From positions 1 to 64,000 of the forward strand of contig JAVJSU010000035.1 in the NCBI GenBank assembly GCA_040219275.1: a stretch of DNA of 64,000 nucleotides, in the 5' to 3' direction. The notes beneath the pieces are model-generated. The model saw only the letters and a program-made list of their open reading frames with translations. It ran no database searches and had not been told where the DNA came from. The position numbers and the translations under genes are program-made. Positions within the stretch are counted from its first letter, which is position 1; each line of letters opens with the position of its first letter. Shown here piece by piece: positions 1 through 8,642 of this stretch. The stretch comes from JAVJSU01 sp040219275. Its GTDB lineage: Bacteria > Chloroflexota > Anaerolineae > Aggregatilineales > Phototrophicaceae.

Positions 1-44
1 ATTAAACGACTGCGCCATTTACCATAATTTCTAGAGCTGAACAT
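1..44 (-). CDS. 5' end of an unidentified gene, cut by window edge
   Basis: On the minus strand an ATG at 44-42 is preceded by a purine-rich GGAGGAGA ribosome-binding site at a normal distance, and the frame stays open to the window edge (14 codons). It would be divergent from the methyltransferase gene at 215. Too little is present to identify a product, and the start call rests only on the ribosome-binding site. Confidence 0.3.
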   Translation of the reverse strand, partial: MFSSRNYGKWRSRL

Positions 45-214
45 TGGGGGTCTCCTCCAGGCTGTTTTGTGAGAAATTCAACCTTACCAGAGACTTCCTT
101 TTGTTCAACTCGCTCATTTGTTCAGTGTACGGTTGCTAGTCAATTTTTATCATTAGTCTCAATTTCCTCTTTGAATTTGATATCCCATTCTAGCGATTGC
201 AAAGGATTAACCCC

Positions 215-1483
215 ATGGCACGTAATGAATCAAAAGCCATCATGGGCTACTTGCCCATTGAGGCGAAACATCATGACGCAATTGTATCACTCGTCGCACC
301 TGCGACACCTGCTCACAAACTACTCGACCCATTCGCTGGGGAAGGCGAATTTCTAGATGCGGCGGCGAAGGTGTGGAATGTCACACCCTATGCCAATGAA
401 CTGGATGGTGACCGTGCGGCGAAATGTATCGAGCGTTTCGGACCGAAACAAGCGGTGCGCTGTGATGTCGAGCGCCTGATCGCCAGCAACAACGCCTTTT
501 CCGCGCTGTGGTGCAATCCGCCTTACGATCATGATTCGACAGCATCCGGCAACAAGCGGGTGGAATTTCGCTTTCTTCGGCACGCATGGAAGTGGTTGCA
601 GGACGGCGGTCTCATACTGTGGGCAGTGTATCTGCAACATCTCACCGAAGATGCCGCCGCATTTTTGTCCAAAAACAGCACTCATATCGATGTTTGGGCA
701 CTGCCGGGCAAACATCTTGGGGAATACAATCAGATCATCGTCGCGGCGGTGAAGGGCTTACAACCCAACCCCGAAGCCCTCTATGACCAGATCATGGCAC
801 AGAAATCTGATCCGCGACTGCTCACGGTTCAGCCTGAACCTGTTTACAAATTGCCTGCACCAAAGCCCTTATCGCGCTTTGTTTTTGCCCCCGATGTGAT
901 CGATGAACAGCAGGGTTTACGCTTGATTGAAGAACAGGGTGCGTGGAAATCGCATGGCTTTCAGGCACTGCTGGAAATTCCACCTGCACCCGAACAAATT
1001 GAACCAGTGGTTGCACCACGTCCGGGCCATATGGCGCTGGTACTCGCCGCTGGAGTCGCAGATGGTGCAGTCATAGATACAGAAAACTATGGGACAGTTG
1101 CTATTCGTGGTAAGACCCAGCATATCGAACAGATTGCCCGCGTTGATGTCGAAAGCGATCCCAACGATCCGGAACGACAGGTCAAGAAGACCACCATCCG
1201 CCTGAAACCTTCGACCACACTCACTTTGCTTGCTGAGGACGGCACGCTGGTCGAGATGGATGGCGATGAGGCGTTACTGGAGTTCATCACCAGCAACAAG
1301 AAGGCACTGGCGAATTACCTGAACAACAAGTTCTCGCCAGCCTATAAGTTTGATATGAAGAAGCCGAGTCAGTCGACAGAATTTCTGGGAGAGCCTCAGC
1401 TTTATACTCATCGGTGTCTTGCCAGCGACACTCAATCGAATAGGGCTTCTTGCCTTTGTAGACTTTTGGCATGGGTTTTTTGA
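215..1483 (+). CDS. DNA methyltransferase-like protein (DUF6094-like), 3' end replaced
   Basis: A predicted class I SAM-dependent DNA methyltransferase. The N-terminus has the glycine-rich SAM loop DPFAGEGEFLDAA (about residues 38-50), an acidic ANELDGDR strand and the catalytic NPPY motif near residue 97, typical of N6-adenine enzymes. The start at ATG 215 is preferred over upstream alternatives because AAAGGA lies 8 bases before it and homologues of this type begin MAR. This gene type commonly sits beside a helicase on integrative elements. The last 30 or so codons (from about 1373) run into the antisense tail of the serine recombinase gene, so the native C-terminus is probably missing. Whether the protein is still active is unknown, since the catalytic part is intact. 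Confidence 0.75.
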   Translation: MARNESKAIMGYLPIEAKHHDAIVSLVAPATPAHKLLDPFAGEGEFLDAAAKVWNVTPYANELDGDRAAKCIERFGPKQAVRCDVERLIASNNAFSALWCNPPYDHDSTASGNKRVEFRFLRHAWKWLQDGGLILWAVYLQHLTEDAAAFLSKNSTHIDVWALPGKHLGEYNQIIVAAVKGLQPNPEALYDQIMAQKSDPRLLTVQPEPVYKLPAPKPLSRFVFAPDVIDEQQGLRLIEEQGAWKSHGFQALLEIPPAPEQIEPVVAPRPGHMALVLAAGVADGAVIDTENYGTVAIRGKTQHIEQIARVDVESDPNDPERQVKKTTIRLKPSTTLTLLAEDGTLVEMDGDEALLEFITSNKKALANYLNNKFSPAYKFDMKKPSQSTEFLGEPQLYTHRCLASDTQSNRASCLCRLLAWVF

Positions 1484-3344
1484 AGTGATAGCGGTAACGC
1501 GCCTGAATATCCTTCCAGGCAACTTCAGGGAAAGCCCGCAGTATCTCGGCTTGATGGACATTGTTGGCAACCAGTTCACCCAGTTTTTCAATCTCATCCG
1601 GTGACCAGAACATACGCCAACCCTGCCGCGTGAATGCGGTTTGAGATTGCGTGCCATCGCGCCATTGAATGAGCAAGTGACGTTCAAGTGGGTTCAACTT
1701 TTTAAGAATGATCCGTTGGGCGAAGGCTTCCAACAGTTCGCGGCGGAAAGACACCGGGACAATCTGCCAGTTCATTAGCACCAATTCCAGTGCAGGACGT
1801 GCCTGAATAAGTGAGGTGCGGTAACGGTCACCGGATTGCAGTTCTTTGAGTTCGGATTGCAGACGTTGGATCTCACGCTCATTGGCTTCATAACTGGCTT
1901 CCATGTTGCGGACAATCTCAGGGTTAGCCAGTGATTTCAGGTTATGCAGGATGTTTTGCTTGGCACGTTCAGCCATCTTGATGGCATTCTCGATGCGTCT
2001 GACATCGGTATGGGTGTGATTCTGAGTGCTATCGAGTGCAGTTTGCCATGATTGATCGTCAATGCTGGTTGCTTTGAGCCGTTCCAGCAGTAACTCTTCA
2101 ATCAGTTCGTCCAGACGATCTGCAGTGACAGCCAAATAAATGCGACGGTCACTATCGGTTGCAATATACGAATAGGCAAGTTGTGTAAACGAATAAACGG
2201 TTCGCATCCGACGCATCTCAAAACCGGGCACAACATCCATCGAGAAGATCAAGCCTGTGTAGCGCGGTGGCAAACAGGGACGATCCTCCACGTCATGACG
2301 GGTGATGGAGCGATAGGGATTATGGTCAGGATTGGGTTCGCCATTGAAATCTGTGGATGAGAGGGTATTGAAGGCATACATGAATAAGTCCTGAGCTACC
2401 AATGCCGCATGGTTATGCCAGCTGACAATCACGCCTTTATGTGTCCAATGTCCCAGATACATCACATTGGTGAGAATGGATTTCAGCCCACTTATGGAGG
2501 GCATCAAGCGTCCTGTAATGGTGGAGCGTCGTCTAACCGATTCTCTCCAGCGAAAACCGTCAGGGACTTGTGCCTCAACATCATCGGGAAAGAAAGGTCC
2601 ATGTTCCTCAATATGTCGCCATGTGGCTGTTAAATTGCGCTTCTTTTTCTTGAACAATTCAAAATAAGCTGGAATCACATCGGCATACGGCTGGAACGGG
2701 ACATATTTACGATGGTCGGGATTTTTCGTACCGTCTGGAAGTTGCTGGCGCATATCGACGATAAACCCCGGTGCAAGGATGCGTCCCGCCCACATGCCCT
2801 GTTCTGTCAGGCGATTTTTAGCCCGATGCAAGCGACCTTTGATATGATATTCCAGAAAATCGGCGGCGTGTTGGGCTTCGTCGCGGAAAATTTTCATGTG
2901 ATAGGCACCCATCGTCGGGTGGTTGAAGTCATAAATCATGCGCGGTGTCATAATACGAATGTGATGACGCTTGCAAATATCAATGAAGATGTTGGTCTGG
3001 ATCTGCGTCACATCCCGGAAAAAGCGGTCTACATCCTGCGATGCGACCAGACTAATCTGGTCAGCTTCGATGAGTTCCAGCAGGCGCGACATGCCCGGAC
3101 GTTCAGTCAAGCGGGTAGAGCCACTGACCCCTGCATCCATGTCGATCATGAAAATATGATCCCGCGCCCAACCCAGCTTGACCAGATGCTCAAACAAATC
3201 GACCGTTTGCAGGGTCGTTGATATGTTGCCAATTTGAGCATCGGTGGATTGCCGATAGTAAATCGCCGCTGGCTGTTCCACAGGGAGCGGATCATTCTGG
3301 TAGAGGTCGTGATTCTCTTTTTCAGGTCGTTTGTACTTCCGCAT
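1287..3344 (-). CDS. large serine recombinase
   Basis: A 685-residue serine recombinase. The N-terminal resolvase fold contains YYRQSTDAQ with the likely catalytic Ser33 and the downstream D-x-x-R-F-F-R-D segment. A recombinase domain and a long C-terminal half follow, with a coiled-coil segment around residues 455-510. Enzymes of this type integrate and excise mobile elements at short attachment sites. The final 30 or so residues are encoded antisense to the methyltransferase gene, so the gene end probably lies across the integration junction. The cysteine pairs usual in the recombinase zinc ribbon are not evident. It is preceded by two small genes on the same strand and probably forms a unit with them. 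Confidence 0.85.
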   Translation of the reverse strand: MRKYKRPEKENHDLYQNDPLPVEQPAAIYYRQSTDAQIGNISTTLQTVDLFEHLVKLGWARDHIFMIDMDAGVSGSTRLTERPGMSRLLELIEADQISLVASQDVDRFFRDVTQIQTNIFIDICKRHHIRIMTPRMIYDFNHPTMGAYHMKIFRDEAQHAADFLEYHIKGRLHRAKNRLTEQGMWAGRILAPGFIVDMRQQLPDGTKNPDHRKYVPFQPYADVIPAYFELFKKKKRNLTATWRHIEEHGPFFPDDVEAQVPDGFRWRESVRRRSTITGRLMPSISGLKSILTNVMYLGHWTHKGVIVSWHNHAALVAQDLFMYAFNTLSSTDFNGEPNPDHNPYRSITRHDVEDRPCLPPRYTGLIFSMDVVPGFEMRRMRTVYSFTQLAYSYIATDSDRRIYLAVTADRLDELIEELLLERLKATSIDDQSWQTALDSTQNHTHTDVRRIENAIKMAERAKQNILHNLKSLANPEIVRNMEASYEANEREIQRLQSELKELQSGDRYRTSLIQARPALELVLMNWQIVPVSFRRELLEAFAQRIILKKLNPLERHLLIQWRDGTQSQTAFTRQGWRMFWSPDEIEKLGELVANNVHQAEILRAFPEVAWKDIQARYRYHFKKPMPKVYKGKKPYSIECRWQDTDEYKAEALPEILSTDSASSYQTYRLARTCCSGNSPVPSCCW

Positions 3345-3433
3345 AAGTAGCTATCCTTAACCTTTGTCGAACCAAAAACGCCTTACTCTGCGAATGGATA
3401 CGGCAAGAGCAAGGCGCATGATATACAATGCAC

Positions 3434-3649
3434 TTAGCCCTGCGACGTGTCAGTATCACTCGCCGGGTTAGACAGGTCGTTGTGTGCAACCACTTCGTCC
3501 TGTCGTTCGTTTTCGGTCGAACTGTTCTCAGTGTACAGGGTTTCATTGAAGTGTGCAATAACTCGCAGGAGAATCCCGCTGGTTGCAACCAGATCAATCC
3601 CATCGTCTGGTGTGGGGTGTTCAATTGTTGATTTGCGTTTCAATATCAT
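3434..3649 (-). CDS. small hypothetical protein
   Basis: A possible 71-residue acidic, hydrophilic protein encoded between a ribbon-helix-helix gene and the serine recombinase, on the same strand. Its start at 3649 overlaps the end of the upstream gene by about 29 bases and its ribosome-binding site is poorly spaced. No family was recognised. It is supported mainly by its position in a same-strand run and by the lack of a better gene here. Confidence 0.4.
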   Translation of the reverse strand: MILKRKSTIEHPTPDDGIDLVATSGILLRVIAHFNETLYTENSSTENERQDEVVAHNDLSNPASDTDTSQG

Positions 3650-3842
3650 CCTCCGGTAACGGCTGACTGTGGAAGGCAACAGCTTCTAGAACGAAGTGCC
3701 GTGCCATCCGTGAATCGGGCAAGTTCAAGCGTTTCGCCAGAGACCCAATTGCCTCGCGTTCGGCATCTGTCAGTCGCATGGAAAAGATGCGCTCACGGAT
3801 AGGTTGTGGTTCTGGCGGTAACGTATGGCTTTGCTGGTTCAT
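3621..3842 (-). CDS. ribbon-helix-helix-like DNA-binding protein
   Basis: A 73-residue protein. The stretch RIFSMRLTDAEREAIGSLAKRL followed by DSRMARHFVLEAV looks like a ribbon-helix-helix fold (one strand, two helices). Such small proteins act as repressors or antitoxins. The start at ATG 3842 was chosen over a longer reading because GAGGAGA precedes it by 7-8 bases. It leads a same-strand run into the serine recombinase and may regulate that run. No toxin partner was recognised. Confidence 0.6.
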   Translation of the reverse strand: MNQQSHTLPPEPQPIRERIFSMRLTDAEREAIGSLAKRLNLPDSRMARHFVLEAVAFHSQPLPEDDIETQINN

Positions 3843-3875
3843 GTGTGTTTCTCCTCGTGCTACGGATTGACACAA

Positions 3876-4149
3876 TCAGCATACCAGACCCACACCCCCA
3901 AAGACCTGTAATTTTTCAAGAGTCGCCATGTAAAATTACGGCGATAGAATTTATGGATCAATGAGAAAGGCACTATCGATAATCTGACGAAAAATTAGGT
4001 TCAAAAACCCTCTGTTTTGCATAATTAATCGCAATTTTGGGCATTAGAATTGAATTTTCACAAGCGTATCACAAACTTGACAATTAATTTCTTGCTATTC
4101 TAATTTACGGCGTTAGAGTCCACCTCATTAGATAAATCCTAACTGTTTC
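3876..4149. promoter_or_regulatory. AT-rich intergenic region with repeated motif and promoter-like boxes
   Basis: No gene is visible here. The motif TTACGGCG(A/T)TAGA occurs twice, near 3936 and near 4106. A TTGACA box at 4078 followed about 16 bases later by TCTAAT gives a plausible plus-strand promoter. That promoter would have served the surface-protein gene at 5838 before the insertion sequence at 4150 separated them. The repeated motif could also be an operator for the ribbon-helix-helix protein. Confidence 0.4.
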
Positions 4150-4179
4150 TGTATTGTTTTATGACATCGACTCTCAAAA
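4150..4179 (+). repeat. left terminal inverted repeat of the insertion sequence
   Basis: The 30 bases are the exact reverse complement of 5767-5796. The repeat begins TGTATTG and is preceded by the GTTTC target duplication. Confidence 0.92.
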
Positions 4180-4242
4180 TAGACTGACCACATCGTGTTC
4201 ACCTGTTAAAATTTGCCTCTAATGAATGGAAAGGAGGCAAAA

Positions 4243-5556
4243 ATGGAAGTGGTGTGGATGCAGAAACGGGCCGAATTGTGGCGGTTGCTCCGGGAAGTAC
4301 CGGGCTTGTCGAACCGACAACTCGCTCGCAAAGTGGGCATGTCACCATCGTGGATAAGGAAGTGGAAAAAGCGCATCAAAGATGTGGATGGCACCGATAT
4401 TCAACTGTTTCTGAGCCTGCCACGACAACGAAAAACCTCGCCAAAGAAAATCACTGAAGCGGTGGAAGCCAAAATCTTGCATCTGCGTGAGTATCTCACC
4501 GAGCAATACCAAAGGCGAGTAGGCGCACGAAATATTCTCTACCACCTCCATCTGGATAGTGATCTGAAGCGTTTGGGCGTATACATTCCGACAGCGGCGA
4601 GCACGATCCATGAGGTGTTGTTGCGTTTTAATCGGGTTCCCCGTCCTGCGCCTCGCGTTCATGTACCACGAGAACCTGCCGAACCCTTGCAAGTCTGGGA
4701 AATTGACTTTACAGATGTGGTCACAGCGCATTCTTCCGAGACAGATAAACGCAAACATCAGGTCGAGGTGTTTGAGGTCATCGATACGGGGACATCCATT
4801 GCCTTAGAAACAAAGGTGAGTGATCGCTTTGATGCGAAACACACGCTCATTGCCCTGATCGATTTGCTGACCGCTACCGGATGCCCGAAGATCATTCGCT
4901 TTGACCGCGATCCGCGCTTTGTCGCCAGCTGGTCGGTGGATAAATTCCCCTCAGCATTCGTTCGTTTTCTCCTGTGTTTAGGCATTATTCCGGATGTCTG
5001 TCCGCCGCGCAGACCTGATCTTAAACCGTATGTGGAGCGATTAATTCGGACACAAAAAGAGGAGTGTATCTATCCGAAGCGTCCAGCAACCGTCAATGAG
5101 GCACAAATCCTCATCGGTCAACACACCAGTTTCTATAATCTGGAGCGTCCCAATCAGGCGGTGACCTGCAACAATCGCCCACCCTCCATTGCGCTGGGTG
5201 AAGTCCCTCGACTGCCGCGTTTGCCGCAGGAAGTCGATCCGGATGCCTGGGTAAAGCACTACCACAAGCACATATTCCGGCGACAAGTAAGAAGCAACGG
5301 CACGGTAACTGTAGATAAGCATAAATACTACATCGGCACGCGGTTTTCCCAACAAAAAGCCTTACTTCATCTGGATGCTACAACCCGCCAATTCGACATC
5401 TACTGTCAGGATCATTTTGTCAAGTCGCATCCAATAAAGGGCTTGTTTCACGGTAACCTGCCGTTTGAAGATTACGTCGAATTAATGCTGGTTGAGGCGG
5501 AGTCCGAGGAAAAGCGTCTGAAAGCCAAACGCCATCTCCAGCGCCTAACCGGATAA
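4243..5556 (+). CDS. DDE transposase (IS481-like)
   Basis: A 437-residue transposase. An N-terminal helix-turn-helix (LSNRQLARKVGMSPSWIRKW) is followed by an integrase-core domain with the three acidic residues in WEIDFTDV, IRFDRDPRF and KPYVERLIRTQKEE. A C-terminal beta-rich segment ends the protein. ATG 4243 is chosen because AAAGGAGG lies just upstream. It mobilises the surrounding insertion sequence. No frameshift or internal stop is seen, so it is probably functional. Confidence 0.92.
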   Translation: MEVVWMQKRAELWRLLREVPGLSNRQLARKVGMSPSWIRKWKKRIKDVDGTDIQLFLSLPRQRKTSPKKITEAVEAKILHLREYLTEQYQRRVGARNILYHLHLDSDLKRLGVYIPTAASTIHEVLLRFNRVPRPAPRVHVPREPAEPLQVWEIDFTDVVTAHSSETDKRKHQVEVFEVIDTGTSIALETKVSDRFDAKHTLIALIDLLTATGCPKIIRFDRDPRFVASWSVDKFPSAFVRFLLCLGIIPDVCPPRRPDLKPYVERLIRTQKEECIYPKRPATVNEAQILIGQHTSFYNLERPNQAVTCNNRPPSIALGEVPRLPRLPQEVDPDAWVKHYHKHIFRRQVRSNGTVTVDKHKYYIGTRFSQQKALLHLDATTRQFDIYCQDHFVKSHPIKGLFHGNLPFEDYVELMLVEAESEEKRLKAKRHLQRLTG

Positions 5557-5766
5557 GAACAACCTTCTACACAAGGCAAATACGCAGGTATTTCCACCTA
5601 TTTCACTGGCGGATTAGTTTATGTTGTGTCCTTTTTGGGCTAAGGGCATTGTTTTCACTCGAAATCGTTGATTCACGTCTGGAAATGTGCTGACTTTCCC
5701 TAAAATTCTCACTCGAACCGCCTCGAAATTTCCTAATGTCCGGACGAACACGATGTCACCGGTCTG

Positions 5767-5796
5767 TTTTGAGAGTCGATGTCATAAAACAATACA
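5767..5796 (-). repeat. right terminal inverted repeat of the insertion sequence
   Basis: Exact reverse complement of 4150-4179, ending CAATACA and followed by the GTTTC target duplication. About 200 non-coding bases separate it from the transposase stop. Confidence 0.92.
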
Positions 5797-5837
5797 GTTT
5801 CTGTTACTCAATATATCGTTATTCAGGGATTGAATAG

Positions 5838-8285
5838 ATGAATATGACCCGTCGCGCAATGGCTTACCTATTTCTTATGTTGATGACACTGAGCTTGTCC
5901 TTCACGCCTATGATTTCCGCGCAGGAAACGGCAACTCCCACACCGGAGCCGACACTCACGGCAACGCCGACATCAACGCTCACGCTGAGTCCAACCGCAA
6001 TCCCGACAAATACGGCAACAGCAACGAGTACATCTACAGCAACAGTATTTGCCACGCTGACACCTACATCCACAGCCACCGAAGCGATTGCTTCACCTAC
6101 ACTGACGGCTTCATCAACACTGGCTTCCACCCAAACTGAAACGCCAACCCCGACGGCGACATTAGACAACACGCCATCCGCGACACCGACGGCATCCGTG
6201 ACCCCTTCCGCGACAGGCAGTGCCACCAGCACACTGACTGCGACACCCACAGCGTCAGCCACCGACACCGGGATGATCCTGATTTACGCCGACAACTTCG
6301 ATAGCGGCGACCTCTCCAACTGGACAGTTGGTGCAGGTTGGTCACTTGTACCGAGCGAAGGCGGACAGGCGATGCAGGTAAGTGATAGTCCTGAAACTCT
6401 AAGTTACATAGGTTCGCCACTAACCGATAGCCAAGTTCAATTAATGATGCAATTACAAAGTGGTAGCTTAAGCATTCAATTGCAGAGTGCTATACACATT
6501 TACACCATTACTGTTCAAGCAACAGGTCAACTTACCATTCACCAGAATAGTATTTTACTGGGTACAGGAATTAGCGATATTTGGAATTTGAATAGCTGGA
6601 ATAACCTCATTATTTCTCGAGTTGGAAGTGCGTTGTTTGTAAATTTAAATGGTTCAAATCGAATTATGCTTAATGATACTATTGCTTTTAGTTTAGAAGC
6701 CGTAACTTTCTCTTCAACAAGTACAGATGCTACGCTAATTGATGATTTTTCTCTTTGGCATCATCAGAATTTGATAGATGTAGCGACGGAGTCTACCGCA
6801 ACACCATTACCAACAATCACGCCTCTACCGACAGTTACACCTGACTCAACTTTGTTTTCTGAGGACTTGCGGGTTGCACCTGATGCGTTTTTCGTTCAAA
6901 TACAAAGTTACGCAAACACTGTGACACGCAATGCAAGTGATTGGCAAGAACTAATCGAAGAAATCGAAGATGCCAATAGTCGTTGTAATTTGAATGGTGG
7001 TACAGAAACAATCATAAATTTAACAACAAAAACAGTAGACGAAAATCAGAATGCTTATAGTGTACCCTCCTCCTATCCAACTGTTCCCTCTGGCTGGACA
7101 TATTCACCTAATGCCTTTCCCGTGATCCAATGTCGTATAACCATTGAAGGTCAAGATAATGTAGTAAATGGTCGAATTCAACGTGCATCTACTCAAGAAT
7201 TTCGATTATTTGGGATCAACGAAGATGGTGAGTTAATTTTACGAAATGTTTGGCTCCTGAACGGAGATGCAGAGCATACAGGCGGAGGTGCAATCCTAAA
7301 CATTAAGGGTCGTCTCGAAATATATGATAGTCAAATCTCTGGCAATCAAGTATCTGTTACAAATACCTTTCAAACATTTGGCGGTGCAATTTATGCCTTT
7401 GGCACCAATGCTACAGTAATACTTGATGGTGTGTGGGTTCAAGGCAGTCGAAACGACAGTATCAATGGAGATGGCGGTGCGATAGGGTTTCTTAGTATCG
7501 ATTCTGCTTTAATTAACGATTCACGTATCTTCAACAACTTTGCTGTGCGCTTCGGTGGTGGAATTTATGCGAGCGGGGGAACTAGCACAATTATACAAAA
7601 TAGTGAAATTAGCAATAATTCAGCTAATAGCAGTGGAGATGGTGCCTACATACAAGCCGCAGGAAGTATGTCTACAAATTGTATCGTGAACAACGATATT
7701 TACGCAGTTGTCCCCTTCAATGCTCAATACAATTTGTGGCTCCCTGATGCCGCAAGTTTAGTGAATAGCAACGTAACATGGCAACCGCCAGTGGCTTCAG
7801 TGCCACCACATTGTATGAGTTTTGTTACTGCCACCCCAACACCTACTCCTACTCCTACTCCTACACCGACACCAAGTCCAACGCCAGTGAGTTTACCCTC
7901 ACTTCCCGTAGCTTTTAATCCAAATCAATTTACACAACGAACTCTACCTGAGTGCCAAACTGCATTTCCGAACGATACCCAGCAAGAAAATTTTTGTTTC
8001 GTTCATGTATCTTTATTCCAACTAAACGATGCGTTGCAAAATAACAATGAACAACTTACGCACGAGATTGTTGTATGGACCGTTTTGATGGAGGAAAATG
8101 CGAGTAATGTTCGTAATTCTGATGGAGAAAGCGACACAGGCGTTCCAGATAATATTAGCGACTGGATACAAGAGGGTATGGCTAGACAGTTTCATCAAGC
8201 ATGTGGTCAAGATGGTTGTCAAGGTCTCGAATTGTACCGTTTTCTAGATTACTATCAGCCTGCACGAAATGCCCAGTTAGATTAG
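5838..8285 (+). CDS. secreted beta-helix surface protein, N-terminal 815 residues before an in-frame stop
   Basis: A signal peptide (about residues 1-29, ending ISAQE) leads into a Thr/Pro/Ala/Ser-rich low-complexity region of about 115 residues. A laminin-G-like or concanavalin-like segment (about 140-310) follows, then a region rich in GGGAI and GGGIYASGG turns typical of right-handed parallel beta-helix proteins. A short TPTPTP linker leads to a C-terminal domain. The product is probably exported and cell-surface attached. An in-frame TAG at 8283 stops it, yet the same frame stays open and protein-like to 8630. The WD40/PKD gene at 8643 follows and may be co-transcribed. The native ligand or substrate is unknown. 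Confidence 0.8.
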   Translation: MNMTRRAMAYLFLMLMTLSLSFTPMISAQETATPTPEPTLTATPTSTLTLSPTAIPTNTATATSTSTATVFATLTPTSTATEAIASPTLTASSTLASTQTETPTPTATLDNTPSATPTASVTPSATGSATSTLTATPTASATDTGMILIYADNFDSGDLSNWTVGAGWSLVPSEGGQAMQVSDSPETLSYIGSPLTDSQVQLMMQLQSGSLSIQLQSAIHIYTITVQATGQLTIHQNSILLGTGISDIWNLNSWNNLIISRVGSALFVNLNGSNRIMLNDTIAFSLEAVTFSSTSTDATLIDDFSLWHHQNLIDVATESTATPLPTITPLPTVTPDSTLFSEDLRVAPDAFFVQIQSYANTVTRNASDWQELIEEIEDANSRCNLNGGTETIINLTTKTVDENQNAYSVPSSYPTVPSGWTYSPNAFPVIQCRITIEGQDNVVNGRIQRASTQEFRLFGINEDGELILRNVWLLNGDAEHTGGGAILNIKGRLEIYDSQISGNQVSVTNTFQTFGGAIYAFGTNATVILDGVWVQGSRNDSINGDGGAIGFLSIDSALINDSRIFNNFAVRFGGGIYASGGTSTIIQNSEISNNSANSSGDGAYIQAAGSMSTNCIVNNDIYAVVPFNAQYNLWLPDAASLVNSNVTWQPPVASVPPHCMSFVTATPTPTPTPTPTPTPSPTPVSLPSLPVAFNPNQFTQRTLPECQTAFPNDTQQENFCFVHVSLFQLNDALQNNNEQLTHEIVVWTVLMEENASNVRNSDGESDTGVPDNISDWIQEGMARQFHQACGQDGCQGLELYRFLDYYQPARNAQLD

Positions 8286-8630
8286 GCTTACTATGACATT
8301 GTTGCTTGGCTGGCGGGAAACTCAGGTTATTATTTTGATATTGCTGAGGGCAATAGAGAAGTAGCGGGTAGAGTTCTAGAACCAACCGATAGTAGTTGGC
8401 TTAATGGGCCACAAACTGGAAGACCTTTTGGCTTCGGTACTCGTGGTCTTGGCAATCGGGTGAGTCTGACACAAGAAAGACTCGATTTCTTCCAACAAGA
8501 GTGTGGCTTTGCTGCCCCAACTCCTCCGGATGAAGTTGGTGATATAGGTTTAATGTTTGTAGGTACAACTCCTGAGACTGATCCAGCACTTGGTGCGGAC
8601 CAAACTTGTAGTTATAGAAATCCAGACTAA
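8286..8630 (+). pseudogene. in-frame continuation of the surface-protein gene after the TAG stop
   Basis: After TAG 8283-8285 the same frame continues for 114 codons to TAA 8628. It carries well-formed protein sequence (AYYDIVAWLAGNSGYYFDIA, then a Cys-containing C-terminus). No start codon and ribosome site suggest it is a separate gene. The next gene starts 12 bases after this TAA with a good ribosome-binding site, AAAAGGAA. This fits a nonsense mutation, or less likely programmed readthrough, in an originally 930-codon gene. Confidence 0.65.
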
Positions 8631-8642
8631 AAGGAATATCAC

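Larger units (their letters stand above)
4150..5796 (+). mobile_element. complete IS481-like insertion sequence
   Basis: An insertion sequence of 1647 bp starting TGT and ending ACA. Perfect 30-bp terminal inverted repeats lie at 4150-4179 and 5767-5796, and the ends stay partly complementary for another 20 bases or so. The 5-bp sequence GTTTC flanks it on both sides (4145-4149 and 5797-5801) as a target-site duplication. One transposase gene fills the middle. Intact ends and duplication suggest a recent insertion. It lies between the promoter-like region at about 4078 and the gene at 5838. Confidence 0.9.

Noticed and set aside
2712..3221. 169-codon plus-strand frame
   Set aside because: Antisense shadow of the large serine recombinase.
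5864..6268. Valine-rich minus-strand frame
   Set aside because: Antisense to the Thr/Pro/Ala repeat region of the surface protein; its composition follows from the repeat.
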